Source: Phytoseiulus persimilis (lineage: Eukaryota; Arthropoda; Arachnida; Mesostigmata; Phytoseiidae). From it: a stretch of 64,000 nucleotides of DNA. Both the position numbers and the translations under genes were made by a program. The notes beneath the pieces are model-generated. The model did not search any database. It was not told the origin of the DNA and saw only the letters and a program-made list of their open reading frames with translations. Location of the stretch: assembly GCA_037576195.1 (NCBI GenBank), contig CM075103.1, positions 29,658,723 through 29,722,722 of the forward strand, written 5' to 3'. Shown one piece after another: positions 12,030 to 21,365 of this stretch; positions within the stretch are counted from its first letter, which is position 1; every line of letters starts with the position of its first letter.

Positions 12030-12240
12030 TTCGTTCAGCGCAACCCTGTGAAAGACCGATTTCGCGATCCACTCCCTATTGAACCTTTGCTTCATTCAGG
12101 TGTCTGCGAAGATGTCTGCGAGTCCTCACCTCTGGATGACCCATCCGGATTCTCGCAGTCGGGAAGACCAATCCTGTCAGCAACGGGTTCGCGTCCGTGT
12201 TCTCTCATTCCGATGTTTATTCCAAGCGCTAGGGAACTAC
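12030..12240. repeat. Dispersed repeat, copy 2 (right block)
   Basis: Partner of 7075-7330, with the same order and similar spacing relative to the left block as in copy 1. The segment between the blocks (11476-12029) has no visible match to 6326-7074. Confidence 0.48.
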
Positions 12241-12244
12241 CTCT

Positions 12245-12660
12245 TACTCATTGTTCACATGAGAAGAATCGGAAAAGTATTCCAGCCGCTGCATACCATA
12301 TTTACCCCGAAAGGTGGGGGAGTTCTCCGACGTCAACAGTGGCTCGAACGCCGAGTCTCCGTCTTCGGCTGTCTCAGATCCGGCGATGCACTCAACTGAT
12401 TCAACCTCCCCACTGGCATACGAAGCACAGTTCTCATACGGAAGGCTTCCCCCGACAAGCTCAAACTGAGTATGTACCGGAAGCTTGGAAGAATGAGTGG
12501 CGGGACTGCCATGGATCTCGAGGGACGACCGTGGGGAGCGCGCTGTAAGGCCCTCCCTTGAGACCGTTGTGAGGGAGAGAGAGAGAGAGAGCAGTGAGAG
12601 CCCCAAAATCGTGTACAGAGTGGTCACAAATCAGGGAAAACGCTGGATTGTGAGACAGCT
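12245..12660. other. Intergenic with (GA)n run
   Basis: No gene recognised. A short GA dinucleotide run lies at about 12570-12592. This is the 3' flank of POLR3D, which ends at 12721. Confidence 0.6.
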
Positions 12661-12670
12661 ATGTTTCAGG

Positions 12671-12676
12671 TTTATT
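12671..12676 (-). terminator. Polyadenylation signal of POLR3D
   Basis: AATAAA on the minus strand, 45 bases past the POLR3D stop. This gives a short 3' UTR. Confidence 0.75.
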
Positions 12677-12720
12677 TACAACGTAATCATTTAAAACTGT
12701 CGGAGAACAACTTGGCGGCG

Positions 12721-15053
12721 TCAACACTTCGCGCAGCTCTGATTGTTAACCAGATCAGTTGGGTTGAGACGGCAGACGACTTTGTTCTCGACTTTAGCAA
12801 CGGGCACAACAGCCCTTCCTTGAACGTCCACCACCTCCTGGGAAAGGGAAATTCTTCTCGGTTAGTATTCCTGTATTTCTCCTGATATGCACGGAGAGCT
12901 GCCTCGGAACGGAGCTGACGATTCCGTAGAGATCATGCTCGCCCACCTGGTATATTGCGAGATCTGCTGCCATCTGAAGTTCCATGGTGACTCGGCCGGA
13001 GACCAATCTCACCCTGCCATCACGAAGAACTTGGAGTTTGCCGAAATTTCCTGAAAACGGGGTATGAAACCTTGAATCCAATCATGGACTGAACGCCGAA
13101 AACACCGCCTGCGTTTGAACGAGGAATGTCTGAACCGAAGACTCCCTCCAACTAGGTTCCGGCGCCCTTTCAATTTTGAAAAATTTCTTTCCAAACGAGT
13201 CGTTTTCGGAGGACATCCGTAAGAATTCTCGGAAGGGGGCTGACCTTTGGGCAAGTTTTTCAGTTTATACTGTTGGCCACCAGCATGAGCATCCTCTTTG
13301 CCAGGGGGCTTCCGCTCAGCTGTTTCATATGCGTGCGAGGGTCCTGGAAGTCTGAAGCGTCCCGGATTAGAAATTTCACCTGAACTCAGATAGTCTTCAT
13401 ACCGAGCGAGGTCACGCAGCAACGTCTCCACAAACTCACCTGGGCAACTGAAAGACTGTGAGAATTTTACCGTCTTCTTCTCCCTTAGTCGAGGTCTCGC
13501 CTAAACAGAGGGATTTCAGGAGTCGCTCTGCCATTTTCAGCGGATCCTCCGGTTTCTGAGAAACAAATAATAAAGTTATAATCTTTCGATCTATTCCTGC
13601 TTCTCCACTCATCGGAGTTCGAGCTGAAATTGAGACGTCCACTCACTTTCGGTGCGGCAGCTTCTCTTACGGGTTGGGTAGTGTCTACATCCATAGAGTC
13701 TTCAAGTTTGAGATCTTCGTCCCGGCACGAGTGATTTACCGTATTGAACGGGAGTAGCAGAGGCGAATCTCCTTCCTCTTTGTCACCGTAATCGATGAAC
13801 TGCAGAGAAAACGAATAGTTACCGCGAGGTTACCGAACGTGACCCCGACGGCTGCTTCGTGACCGTCGATCTCAGCGCTCTCTCTTTGCCCCCAAAACAA
13901 CTCACCTCAGCTTTTGTGACTCGACTTATGGTTTCATCTGTGTCATCCACGTCATCTTGGTCGATTGGAATGTACCTGGGCAAACTGGTGTCTTTGATGG
14001 AGCCCTCTGACATCCTGCCACCACCGCCCCCTCCTGCTCCACCTCCCCCTCCTCCTCCTCCGCCCCGAACGTTCGGTGCAGCGGTGCTCGCATCGAAAAT
14101 GCCTGGAGTCCCGGGAGACTATTGTGAAACGATTCGGAAGTTCTCGATGACTCCTCTCGCAATCAGAGCCTGGGGGTGAATTCACTATGCCTTCCGAATC
14201 GGTCGATCTTACCATCGAGTTGAATGAGGTTCAGGGCTCCTCGACCGCGGCCTCGACCTCGTCCTCTTCCTCTATCGGGGCCCCGGCCGCGGTCTGCACG
14301 ATGATTCGCGCCATTTCTGGACCCTCGCGAGTTTGAGCTCTCAGCACTACCACTGTAACGTCGATGTGAGAATGTCGTATTATAGCGGAAACGAAGGTTG
14401 AAATCGGGTTAGCAGTGTTTCCACATGCACATGACTCGAGGAACGTCTTGCGAATTCGCTCCACATATTCCACGAGTTTCGGTGACAATGCACTACCGAT
14501 CCTCAGAAGTAGACAAACGAAACTGAGAGAAACATGCAAATGTAAGCGGGGCAGAAATAATATGGTGTACCTTGCTGCGCTTCTCCGAGAGAGGTTGGGA
14601 GCCAGATTTGGCGTGACAGACCTCCTCGGCATCGATATTCCTCCCAGTGTGAGATCGCGAGGAGCGCGTAGACCCGAGCTCAATCTGGGAAAGTAAAAAT
14701 CTGAATACGACGTCACTGCTGCTCCGGGCAGGGGGGTGCGGGAAGAACAGCTGGAACAGATCCTAGCGAAGCACTCGGCGATCCATGATGCAACTAGTGG
14801 TCAAACCAGCGCTCCCAGATACAATTTTTCTGCGGCACAAGTTTCACCACTGGTAGTCAGGTCCTCGGATGAGAACGACATCAGAGAACAAAATTTCCGA
14901 GCTATTCGTCAGGAGAGACAGAGGGAACTATAAGAGCAGTTACCTTGCACCGGCCGGCAGAGGAAGTCCTGATCTTGCAAGAACGCCTCTCGGAATAGCC
15001 CGAGGAGCTGCGGAAGCGCTACTTGTGCTTGCCCCACCATCGTTATCAGACAT
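12721..15053 (-). CDS. POLR3D: DNA-directed RNA polymerase III subunit RPC4 (C53), nine exons
   Basis: With RPC5 (C37), RPC4 forms the TFIIF-like heterodimer of RNA polymerase III that acts in initiation, termination and reinitiation in the nucleus. Exons: 15053-14944, 14684-14571, 14352-14213, 14102-13906, 13799-13647, 13555-13440, 13351-13245, 13050-12947, 12837-12721. Every junction has GT/AG ends and keeps frame. The total is 385 residues against 398 in human. Landmarks in order: an acidic, Ala/Ser-rich start; the hallmark RDLTLGG (about residue 48); an Arg-Gly-rich block (about 95-115); a poly-Gly tract and acidic linker; the ILTVFQLP motif (about 270); and the conserved dimerisation domain GNFGKLQVLRDGRVRLVSGR through KVENKVVC to the end. 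Introns are 60-260 bp. The window has a complete, intact copy with no stop or frameshift. The Gly tract on minus appears as a proline run on plus, which is a shadow. Confidence 0.9.
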
Positions 15054-15864
15054 CTCTTCTGGTCGATGCTAACACACCACGAAACTCTGAACTCAGAAGA
15101 TTCACAGTTGAACAAAATTCTCGACCACACTGCCCGAGACAAGGCTGCGCTCATCTGGTGGAGAAATGCGCGTGGTGCTATGTCTGCGGAAGCAGACGCT
15201 CTTCGGCGCCAAACTTTGAATCTGCCAAAGTCGAGCGCGCCAGCCGAGGGAGCTGTGAGACCCCGAAGCCCGCGAACTGAGTTCACCTCCGCGACAGCGG
15301 CAGGCGATTACGTCTCTCGATGTCCCCGCGAGCCCGCGCGACCGACTTGCGCCTGGAGCCAGTAGACTACGTCGCGTAGAGATGAATCCTTCCGCCGCCG
15401 GCCTTCGAAACTCGTTCGTGCCGACAACGTGGAGTTCCGCCAGAGTTTTAGTTGAGATTCCTGGGGAAGAAATTCGTCCGCGCTTCTGCGAGTTCTGGCA
15501 TACCAGTCTCGAGGCCTCTCGCCTTTGCGGGCGATTGTGCATTTTTTTTTTCTGAAGAAACTCAGGAACAGCCCTCCGAGACCCACTATTCGGCATTTGA
15601 GATCGAGTCATCGTAGCTCCGATTTCACGCAGCTTCCCTTGAAAATCATGGTGACAGGTTTCGGCAAGGGGTTGGGGCAAAAATGTGCCCCGCAGATCGA
15701 TCCGAGTTCAGGGCTTGAGCTCTACGGCGGTGGGTAGCGCGCCATCTCGAGAGGGCTCGTCCGGAATCGTCGATTCGAAACAGCCAGTGACCGGCATGGC
15801 TTGATGGACCGATCAAACCACATCGGCTGCATTCCTCCAGTACATACATATATTCGGCTTGCCG
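15054..15864. other. 5' flank of POLR3D
   Basis: The first ~60 bases probably are 5' UTR of the minus-strand POLR3D gene. ORFs on both strands (for example 15102-15680 minus and 15066-15365 plus) have no identifiable features. A run of nine T lies at about 15542. Confidence 0.45.
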
Positions 15865-16214
15865 ATTTATGCCAGGGGTTTTCGAACGCTCTCAGTGCAC
15901 GCCCCCCTCCCCTTGGCCGCTCCCGGAGTAACGAAGACAGAGTAGTACGCGTGAGCGACTCTTTCCGGGCTACGGACTCAATCGGATGTCGATCAATGAG
16001 CACTGGAATGGTTCCCCGATTGGCTCCGAGGCAAAGAAGAGAGGAAGCTCTGAAAATGCTCTATGATACACGATTGCAAGGCAAAAATGGATGTTTGTGA
16101 CTGGTTTCGAAGAGGGCTCTCATTTCCTACTCACGGACTCCCGCGGCATTCCATAAATGCCCTACAGACCCTATGAGGTCGCTGGACCCCCAATTGAGAA
16201 CCCCTGATCTAAGC
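15865..16214. mobile_element. hAT-type non-autonomous DNA transposon (MITE)
   Basis: Inverted termini of the form CAGGGGTTxTC-AA lie at 15873 (plus) and 16206 (minus, ending CCCCTG), bounding 334 bp. CAGGGGTT(C/T)TCAA is a well-known hAT terminus. The flanking octamers ATTTATGC (15865-15872) and ATCTAAGC (16207-16214) match at 6 of 8 positions, as expected for a decayed 8-bp target duplication. No transposase motif is present inside, so the copy was mobilised in trans. Calling it hAT rests on the termini and the octamer length only. Confidence 0.68.
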
Positions 16215-17059
16215 TCTCGAAAGGAGCGTTCATCGATCAATGTGAACTCATATTGATCTCGTAGCTCCTGTCGGAACTGGAGGTACCCCTAATCGTCGAC
16301 GATTGCCGAGTATCAGACAGACACGAAATCGCCCAGCAAGACAACGCGCGTTCCCTTCAACGCAAGAACGTATGCGTTCAATAGAAAGCAAGAACATACA
16401 TGCCTCCTTCAAGGTTATTGCAGGGCGAAACCTGATCAATGTAGGACCACTGTGAAGCACTATTTCGGAATCACTCGCGAATAAGCATAAATGGCTCAAT
16501 GATGTGGGCGGGGTCGGAGCTTCGGAGTCGATGCGTCGATTCAATCCAAGTTCGGAACCCCCTCGAAGCGGGACTATGACGTCACATATCACTGCCGACT
16601 GCTGTCAGTTTTGAATTTGTTCATGCTCCCTCGTCGTCTCCGAATAGACAGCAAATCGAGGGGGCTGTTGGTCGTAGTCCGCCGCGAGAGTTACTCGTTT
16701 GCGCGACATTTCTGAATAACGAGTTCGAGAGCTCAAGAGGGTGAGTCTTAAATATTCGGTCACCAACCAAGTTCGGAGTCATCACTATCTCCCGCGAAAT
16801 TGGTGGCGATACCGAACACAACAAGCACGGAATCTTGAAGAATTACGTTCAGGAATTCAGTGCCAATTGGACAGTTGACCAGAGAGTACAGCGCCAATTG
16901 GAAAGTTGACCAGAGAGTACAGCGCCATGGAGAGAGCTCAGAGCCTTGAGCCTCCCGACATGGATGGAAACATAACAGGTTCCTTAGCCTTGTCGGCGCG
17001 AGGGAATCGCCTCCACCATAGGGAGGAAACGGAGTGCCTAAGAACGCTTGGTCGCCATG
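16215..17059. other. Intergenic, nothing recognised
   Basis: Overlapping short ORFs only. A 28-bp direct duplication is visible at about 16864-16924, where CCAATTGGA(C/A)AGTTGACCAGAGAGTACAGCGCCA is repeated back to back. Confidence 0.5.
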
Positions 17060-17994
17060 TTAGGAAGAGGATACATAGCTCTTTCGAGTCTGCGACTCTT
17101 CGTCGACTGACGAAACTATGCAGAAAAAGGGAAGAATTAACGAGTTATCGCAAATTGTAACGATGTAAGGCTCGAAATTTCTCCCCAGCGAGAGATTGTC
17201 ATCCCTGTATCCCTGTAATCCGGACTTGGAACTTCGGAATGAGTGCCACTCCCCTAGCAGGAGGGAGGAATTTGACCTCCCAAGATTCAGCTTTCTTCGA
17301 ATTTGCTTGCCTTCCTGAATGTCGGGTGTCGGGAAAGTTTGACGGTCTGAACAAACAACTAACAATGACAAGAAGCGCACCCAATGCTTACGATAGGAAT
17401 GCCTTCATCTGATTCAGTTTCCGAAGGCCCTTGGCCAGGACACCAAGCGAATGAGACGAGCTCGAATAGCTGTAAGAACCGCTGAAGCCGGAACTTGGCT
17501 GCACTCGACCCCGATCGGATGGCCGGCGGGAATAAAGCAGAACCAGTAAACGATGTTCCCTGGATCGAGCATCCTGATGTAGGGATCCATGAGAGGTGAG
17601 CCCATCCAGTCAAATGAGTACTGAGGCGGCCTTCTGAGACGGATATCAGCCGTACCATTTCCTATTTGTTCCCACACGAAAATGAGGACGTATAAAGAGT
17701 GAACTCCACTTGATGGCACGCAATCAGACATCAGCTCCATATTTTAGGATGGACCTCTTCGAGAGCTCGCTCCGCGTCGAGTGGATGATTTCCGACTCCG
17801 AGTGGCACGGGGTCGTAGAAATCCACGAGTCCGACGTAGTTCTTGGATTCTCCGATTACACAGACGTGACCCTGAATATGGGATACGGGCCTTCCCCTGT
17901 ACCCGTTCAAGTGCGTAGTTGGTTGTTGACCTCCTGCAGGATAAGCTTCTGCGCCATGCAACCATGGAACTCGACTTACCGCGTCCTGCTGCAC
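17060..17994 (-). CDS. Possible exons of an unknown minus-strand gene
   Basis: Frame 17740-17414 reads as real protein: aromatic-rich, with RRPPQYSFDW and then DPGNIVYWFCFIPAGHPIG. A parallel frame there ends in DEGIPI, followed by a good donor GTAAGC (at about 17393). Upstream, 17994-17731 holds another protein-like frame (GHVCVIGESKNYVGLVDFYD). The pattern of a beta-sandwich with L-x-PG-x-x-V-Y-W is reminiscent of the N-terminal glucan-binding CBM39 domain of insect GNBPs, but this is weak. I could not splice the pieces into one frame, so it may be a decayed gene. No function is claimed. Confidence 0.22.
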
Positions 17995-18124
17995 TGAAGT
18001 TTAGCATGACGCCACGGTTTCTCTCACCTGCGTCGCCGATTTCCCACTTCTGAAGTCAACGTTTCCAATTATCGTTTCGGCGACAGCGCTTCCTTCGATT
18101 CTCTCTGGGTAAGGGTGGGACCAG

Positions 18125-18830
18125 GTGGCTCTTTTTCTCGCCTGGCTCAATGGACACGCGGAGGTTGTGAAGTTTCTGCTGGAGGACGAAGGAGTCGATG
18201 TCAACGCGAAGCAGACTGCGGAGGGTTATGCTGCTCTTCATTTTGCCTCGATCCAAGGTCAAGCAGAGGGTGTCGAATTGTTGCTACAGCAAGAACGAGT
18301 CGATGTGAACTCGAAACGGATCGGAGACGGTCGCACTGCTCTTCATTGTGCCTCGTTCCATGGTCATACTCGATGGAGTGTGTCGATGCAGTAAGCTTAT
18401 TTCTACAAAAAAGAGGGATCGATGTCAACGCCGAGGAGACTGAAGAGGCCTAACCAGCTCTTCACTGTGCTTCCAGCAAGAGTAACGCGGATGGGGGGGG
18501 GGGGTGGTTTGGTTGCCTTTAGTTCCTTGCTACAAACGGAAGGAGTCGCAGCCAATAGAAAGCGGGCCGAGGACGGTTTCGCTGCAGCTCTTCGCGCCTC
18601 AATCAGAGGTCACGCGAGGGTTGTTGACTTGTTGCTGCAGGAGGAAGAAGTCGATGGCAACGCTAAAGGCCCTAGAAACGATCGCAGTGCTCTTTATCGC
18701 GCTTCGTTCGAAGGTCTTACGGATGTTGTGAAATTGGTGCTACGGAGGGAAGGAATTGATGTCAACGCGAAAGGAGCTGTAAATAGTTCCACTGCTCTTA
18801 CTCCCGCCGAACTCAGTGTCAGGAACTGGT
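18125..18830 (+). pseudogene. Ankyrin-repeat protein pseudogene
   Basis: At least five ~33-residue ankyrin units are readable on plus, each with a G-HAxVVxLLL core and a VDVNAK-like end (DVNAK at about 18198, DVNSK at 18302, DVNAE at 18422, DGNAK at 18650, DVNAK at 18760). The frame changes near 18365 and a G-run (18493-18504) interrupts the fourth unit. In-frame stops follow SVSMQ at 18394 and at about 18450. No intron boundary explains the breaks, so this is a disabled copy. A start codon and N-terminus are not evident. Related fragments lie near 4.5 kb and possibly 25.2 kb. Confidence 0.65.
18493..18504 (+). repeat. G12 homopolymer
   Basis: Twelve consecutive G on plus, inside the ankyrin pseudogene. 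It is one of four long G runs in the window, all on this strand. Confidence 0.9.
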
Positions 18831-19474
18831 CTCCTTTTCTTGCCGGGAAATCGAGGAAAGTGGAGGATGACTTCGTCTACAGACCGGAACTCTCGACGAT
18901 CCGTCGGCTCTCAACGTCTCTCTTCTGGATTATCTCTAATGCTCCTTGTTGAGCTTTCCATCGGAGATCCCCACAGGAGAGGAACACGCCCTAAACTCGG
19001 TGGTTCAGTTCTCGTACTCGTAGCCTTTTGATGTCTTTGCGACATTATAACTCGTATGATGAATCTGAGATTCAATGATAGGGGTGAAATTCGAATAAGC
19101 TTCGCTCCGTGCTGGAGTCCTGGTCGGCTGGAATAGGTGAGATAAACCGCATCAGGAATGATGAATCCTTGTGCTTGCGCAGCAGATGCTAATATGGGAA
19201 GACGCATGGAATAGAACGACCACGAAGTTGACCTGCATCCTCGAAAAGAAGGAACATCTGCTCGCAAGCCGACTTCACAAAATCGGACTCAAAATCGGAC
19301 GACCGACCCCGCTGCGTTTGCCATAGTTCCATCCATGCAGCTGACAGCATTTCTGAAAAAAGGGCGTCAAGTACCTCTATCTGGTCGCCCTCGAGAACGC
19401 ATTCATCAGCGTGAATACAGAGTGCTCCCGCGCCGGGAACCTCCAGTAGCACCAGCATGCATGAACGCACGCAA

Positions 19475-19805
19475 AGAGATGTTCGGAGATCTAACAGAGG
19501 ATGAACTTTTATCGAGATGTGGCGGAGCCCAGAACGCCAACGAGAGTTTCCATCAGCTCGTCTCGAGGTTTTCGCTAAAAACAGAGCACACAGGTGATCG
19601 AGTTGTGGCAATTGATGGGTCGCGCGCTCCATTCGACTCCAACAAGGGCTACGAGGCCACGAAAAAGGTTCACGCCGTGTTGGAATTGCGAACGCGGAGA
19701 AAAATCCAGCGCTGGATAGCAGCAACCCATGAGCGGCGTTTTGATCAGGCGGCAAGAAGACTCAGTCGGGGGAGGGTCGTCAAGCCGAAGACTCGGAAGC
19801 GATGA
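19475..19805 (+). mobile_element. Relic of a transposon-associated ORF (QNANESF motif)
   Basis: Plus-strand frame with LTEDELLSRC followed five residues later by QNANESFH and, 60-70 residues on, a basic tail with AARRL. Many arthropod genomes carry multi-copy genes with LLxRC-x5-QNxNESxN in the C-terminal part, found in DNA-transposon-derived proteins. The spacing and the late AAR motif agree with that family. Here Phe-His replaces the usual Phe-Asn, and the middle is not recognisable, so it is likely a decayed C-terminal fragment. An overlapping minus-strand ORF (19755-19189) is probably its shadow. Confidence 0.42.
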
Positions 19806-19894
19806 GTCGGTCACCGATGAAGAAGGCTCTTTAGTTTTCTTCAGCAGATATCTTGAAGTCTCCCCCATAATGGGGTTCCATCAACTTTCGGTCC

Positions 19895-20140
19895 AGTACG
19901 ATCGGAGACATATAATGGGCGGAAATTACAGTCCTATACACCTGCGAGACCAGTCTCCTTTATCCGTTATTTTTCATTTTAGTGGGTGCTTGCAAAAGTT
20001 CTGAGGGCTGACCTTCCACAACTCGTGACGCCGATTCCAGGAGGCGACGATAAATGATAAGATGGTCAAAATGCCCGGAGTTCAGTCAGCTCTCAGATCC
20101 GACTGAGCACGAGCGGCCTGCCGAAACCGACACTTTAATT
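19895..20140. repeat. Left arm of a ~250 bp inverted repeat pair
   Basis: Pairs in inverted orientation with 21110-21365. The best block, 19981-20003, matches the reverse complement of 21253-21275 at all but one or two positions. Similarity continues in patches on both sides, including a CAGTCAGCT-TCAGATCCG block (about 20084-20102 against about 21150-21170) and CGGCCTGCC further in. The arms are far more diverged than the centre block. Confidence 0.6.
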
Positions 20141-20766
20141 CAAATGGTGGAAAATCAGGATTTTGCGATTTCGGTGAAGCTCATCTCATGAACCCCTGTA
20201 TACTCTTCGGAGCCATGAAGTTCCTCAGAAGTTAGGCTTTTTCAAGAAAAGCGATTGGGCCGCTGCGAAGCGGAGATATCGGCCCCGGGGCGTCTGATTT
20301 TTTAGCAATCCTTCAGTGATCTTTTCTCGCCAATCGAAATTTCTCATGGATGTTATGAGCTGGGGTTTCTCCGGAATCTCTCATCGCCCATGAAACTCTT
20401 GGAAGTGTAACTCAAACAGGTTTCGTCGTTGTTCGCGTTGCGACGAAAAAGGAATTTCTCCCCAGTTCCCGGCGTCGCTTCTCGGAGTTTGTACATTTGA
20501 GAACGTTACATATTGTGAGGATGGCAGCAAGTCTTTCTGCCGAAGCAATCGAACTCATCGTCCCAGAGGGACGACATGCCGATCATGCTCTGTGTTGAAG
20601 TGACATTTCCGAGAGGCTTCTGAGCGCTTCCAGAGAAACTCCAGCTCACCCCATCCATGAGCTGAATTGGAGAAGGAAATCATCAGAGAATTACGGAGAA
20701 ATAGATCTTCCGGGACGTCGCGTCCGCTTCGCAGCGGCCGCATGGCTCAGTCTTTCATGAACAGCT

Positions 20767-20839
20767 TACCAGGTCTATGCATATGACACCAATTTCCTTT
20801 CAGAGAAAAAAATCCGGCTTCATATGAATAGACCTGGTA
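20767..20839. repeat. Near-perfect hairpin, 20-bp arms, 33-nt loop
   Basis: 20767-20786 and 20820-20839 are inverted complements with a single mismatch (19 of 20). The loop, 20787-20819, is A-rich. It sits in the middle of the region bounded by the inverted repeat arms at 19.9 and 21.3 kb. Confidence 0.85.
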
Positions 20840-21109
20840 GCTTTGACGAAATTCATGATACCGAAGAGGAAATAGGGGGTCATAATCCCAGTTTCGCCGG
20901 AATCGCGGAATCGCAATGTTGCAGTGTTTGGATTTCCAGGCTGCGAGAATTTTGTGTGTAAGTCTTTGTGAGCCGTCAAGGAAACAAACTGTTTATTCCC
21001 TCATTTTTGACTAAAAGCTTGGGGCGGTACATCACGGATGCCCTTGGAATTCGGAAACTTCTCTTGTCTCTCCTACCCCTTCCTCTACTTCCGACATTTT
21101 CAGCTAAGT

Positions 21110-21365
21110 CGTCAGCGTTGGCAGGCCGTTCGTTGGATCAACACGAGCTTTCCCGGATCTGATAGCTGACTGGACTCCGCACGTTTTAACCATCTCATCT
21201 TAACCATCTTTTCTGCGCCTCCTCTAGTTATGAGCTGCCGAAGATTCTCGCTCAGAAATTTTGCAAGCACCCAATATTTCGACATGAAAACGGTGATCCA
21301 GGAAGGAGCACACTGCGCGGAAAACCTCATGCCAATGGATATATCTGATGAAGGATGATTTTAGC
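21110..21365. repeat. Right arm of the inverted repeat pair
   Basis: Inverted partner of 19895-20140, see there. On the minus strand a 115-codon frame (21571-21224) runs out of the arm but shows no motif. Confidence 0.6.

Noticed and set aside
13009-13431. 140-codon minus frame read as one exon
   Set aside because: It reads through the POLR3D intron between 13245 and 13050. Splicing at AAAG|GTCAGC restores the conserved KG-NFGKLQV junction.
13859-14179. Proline-run ORF on plus
   Set aside because: Reverse complement of the poly-Gly tract in POLR3D exon 4.
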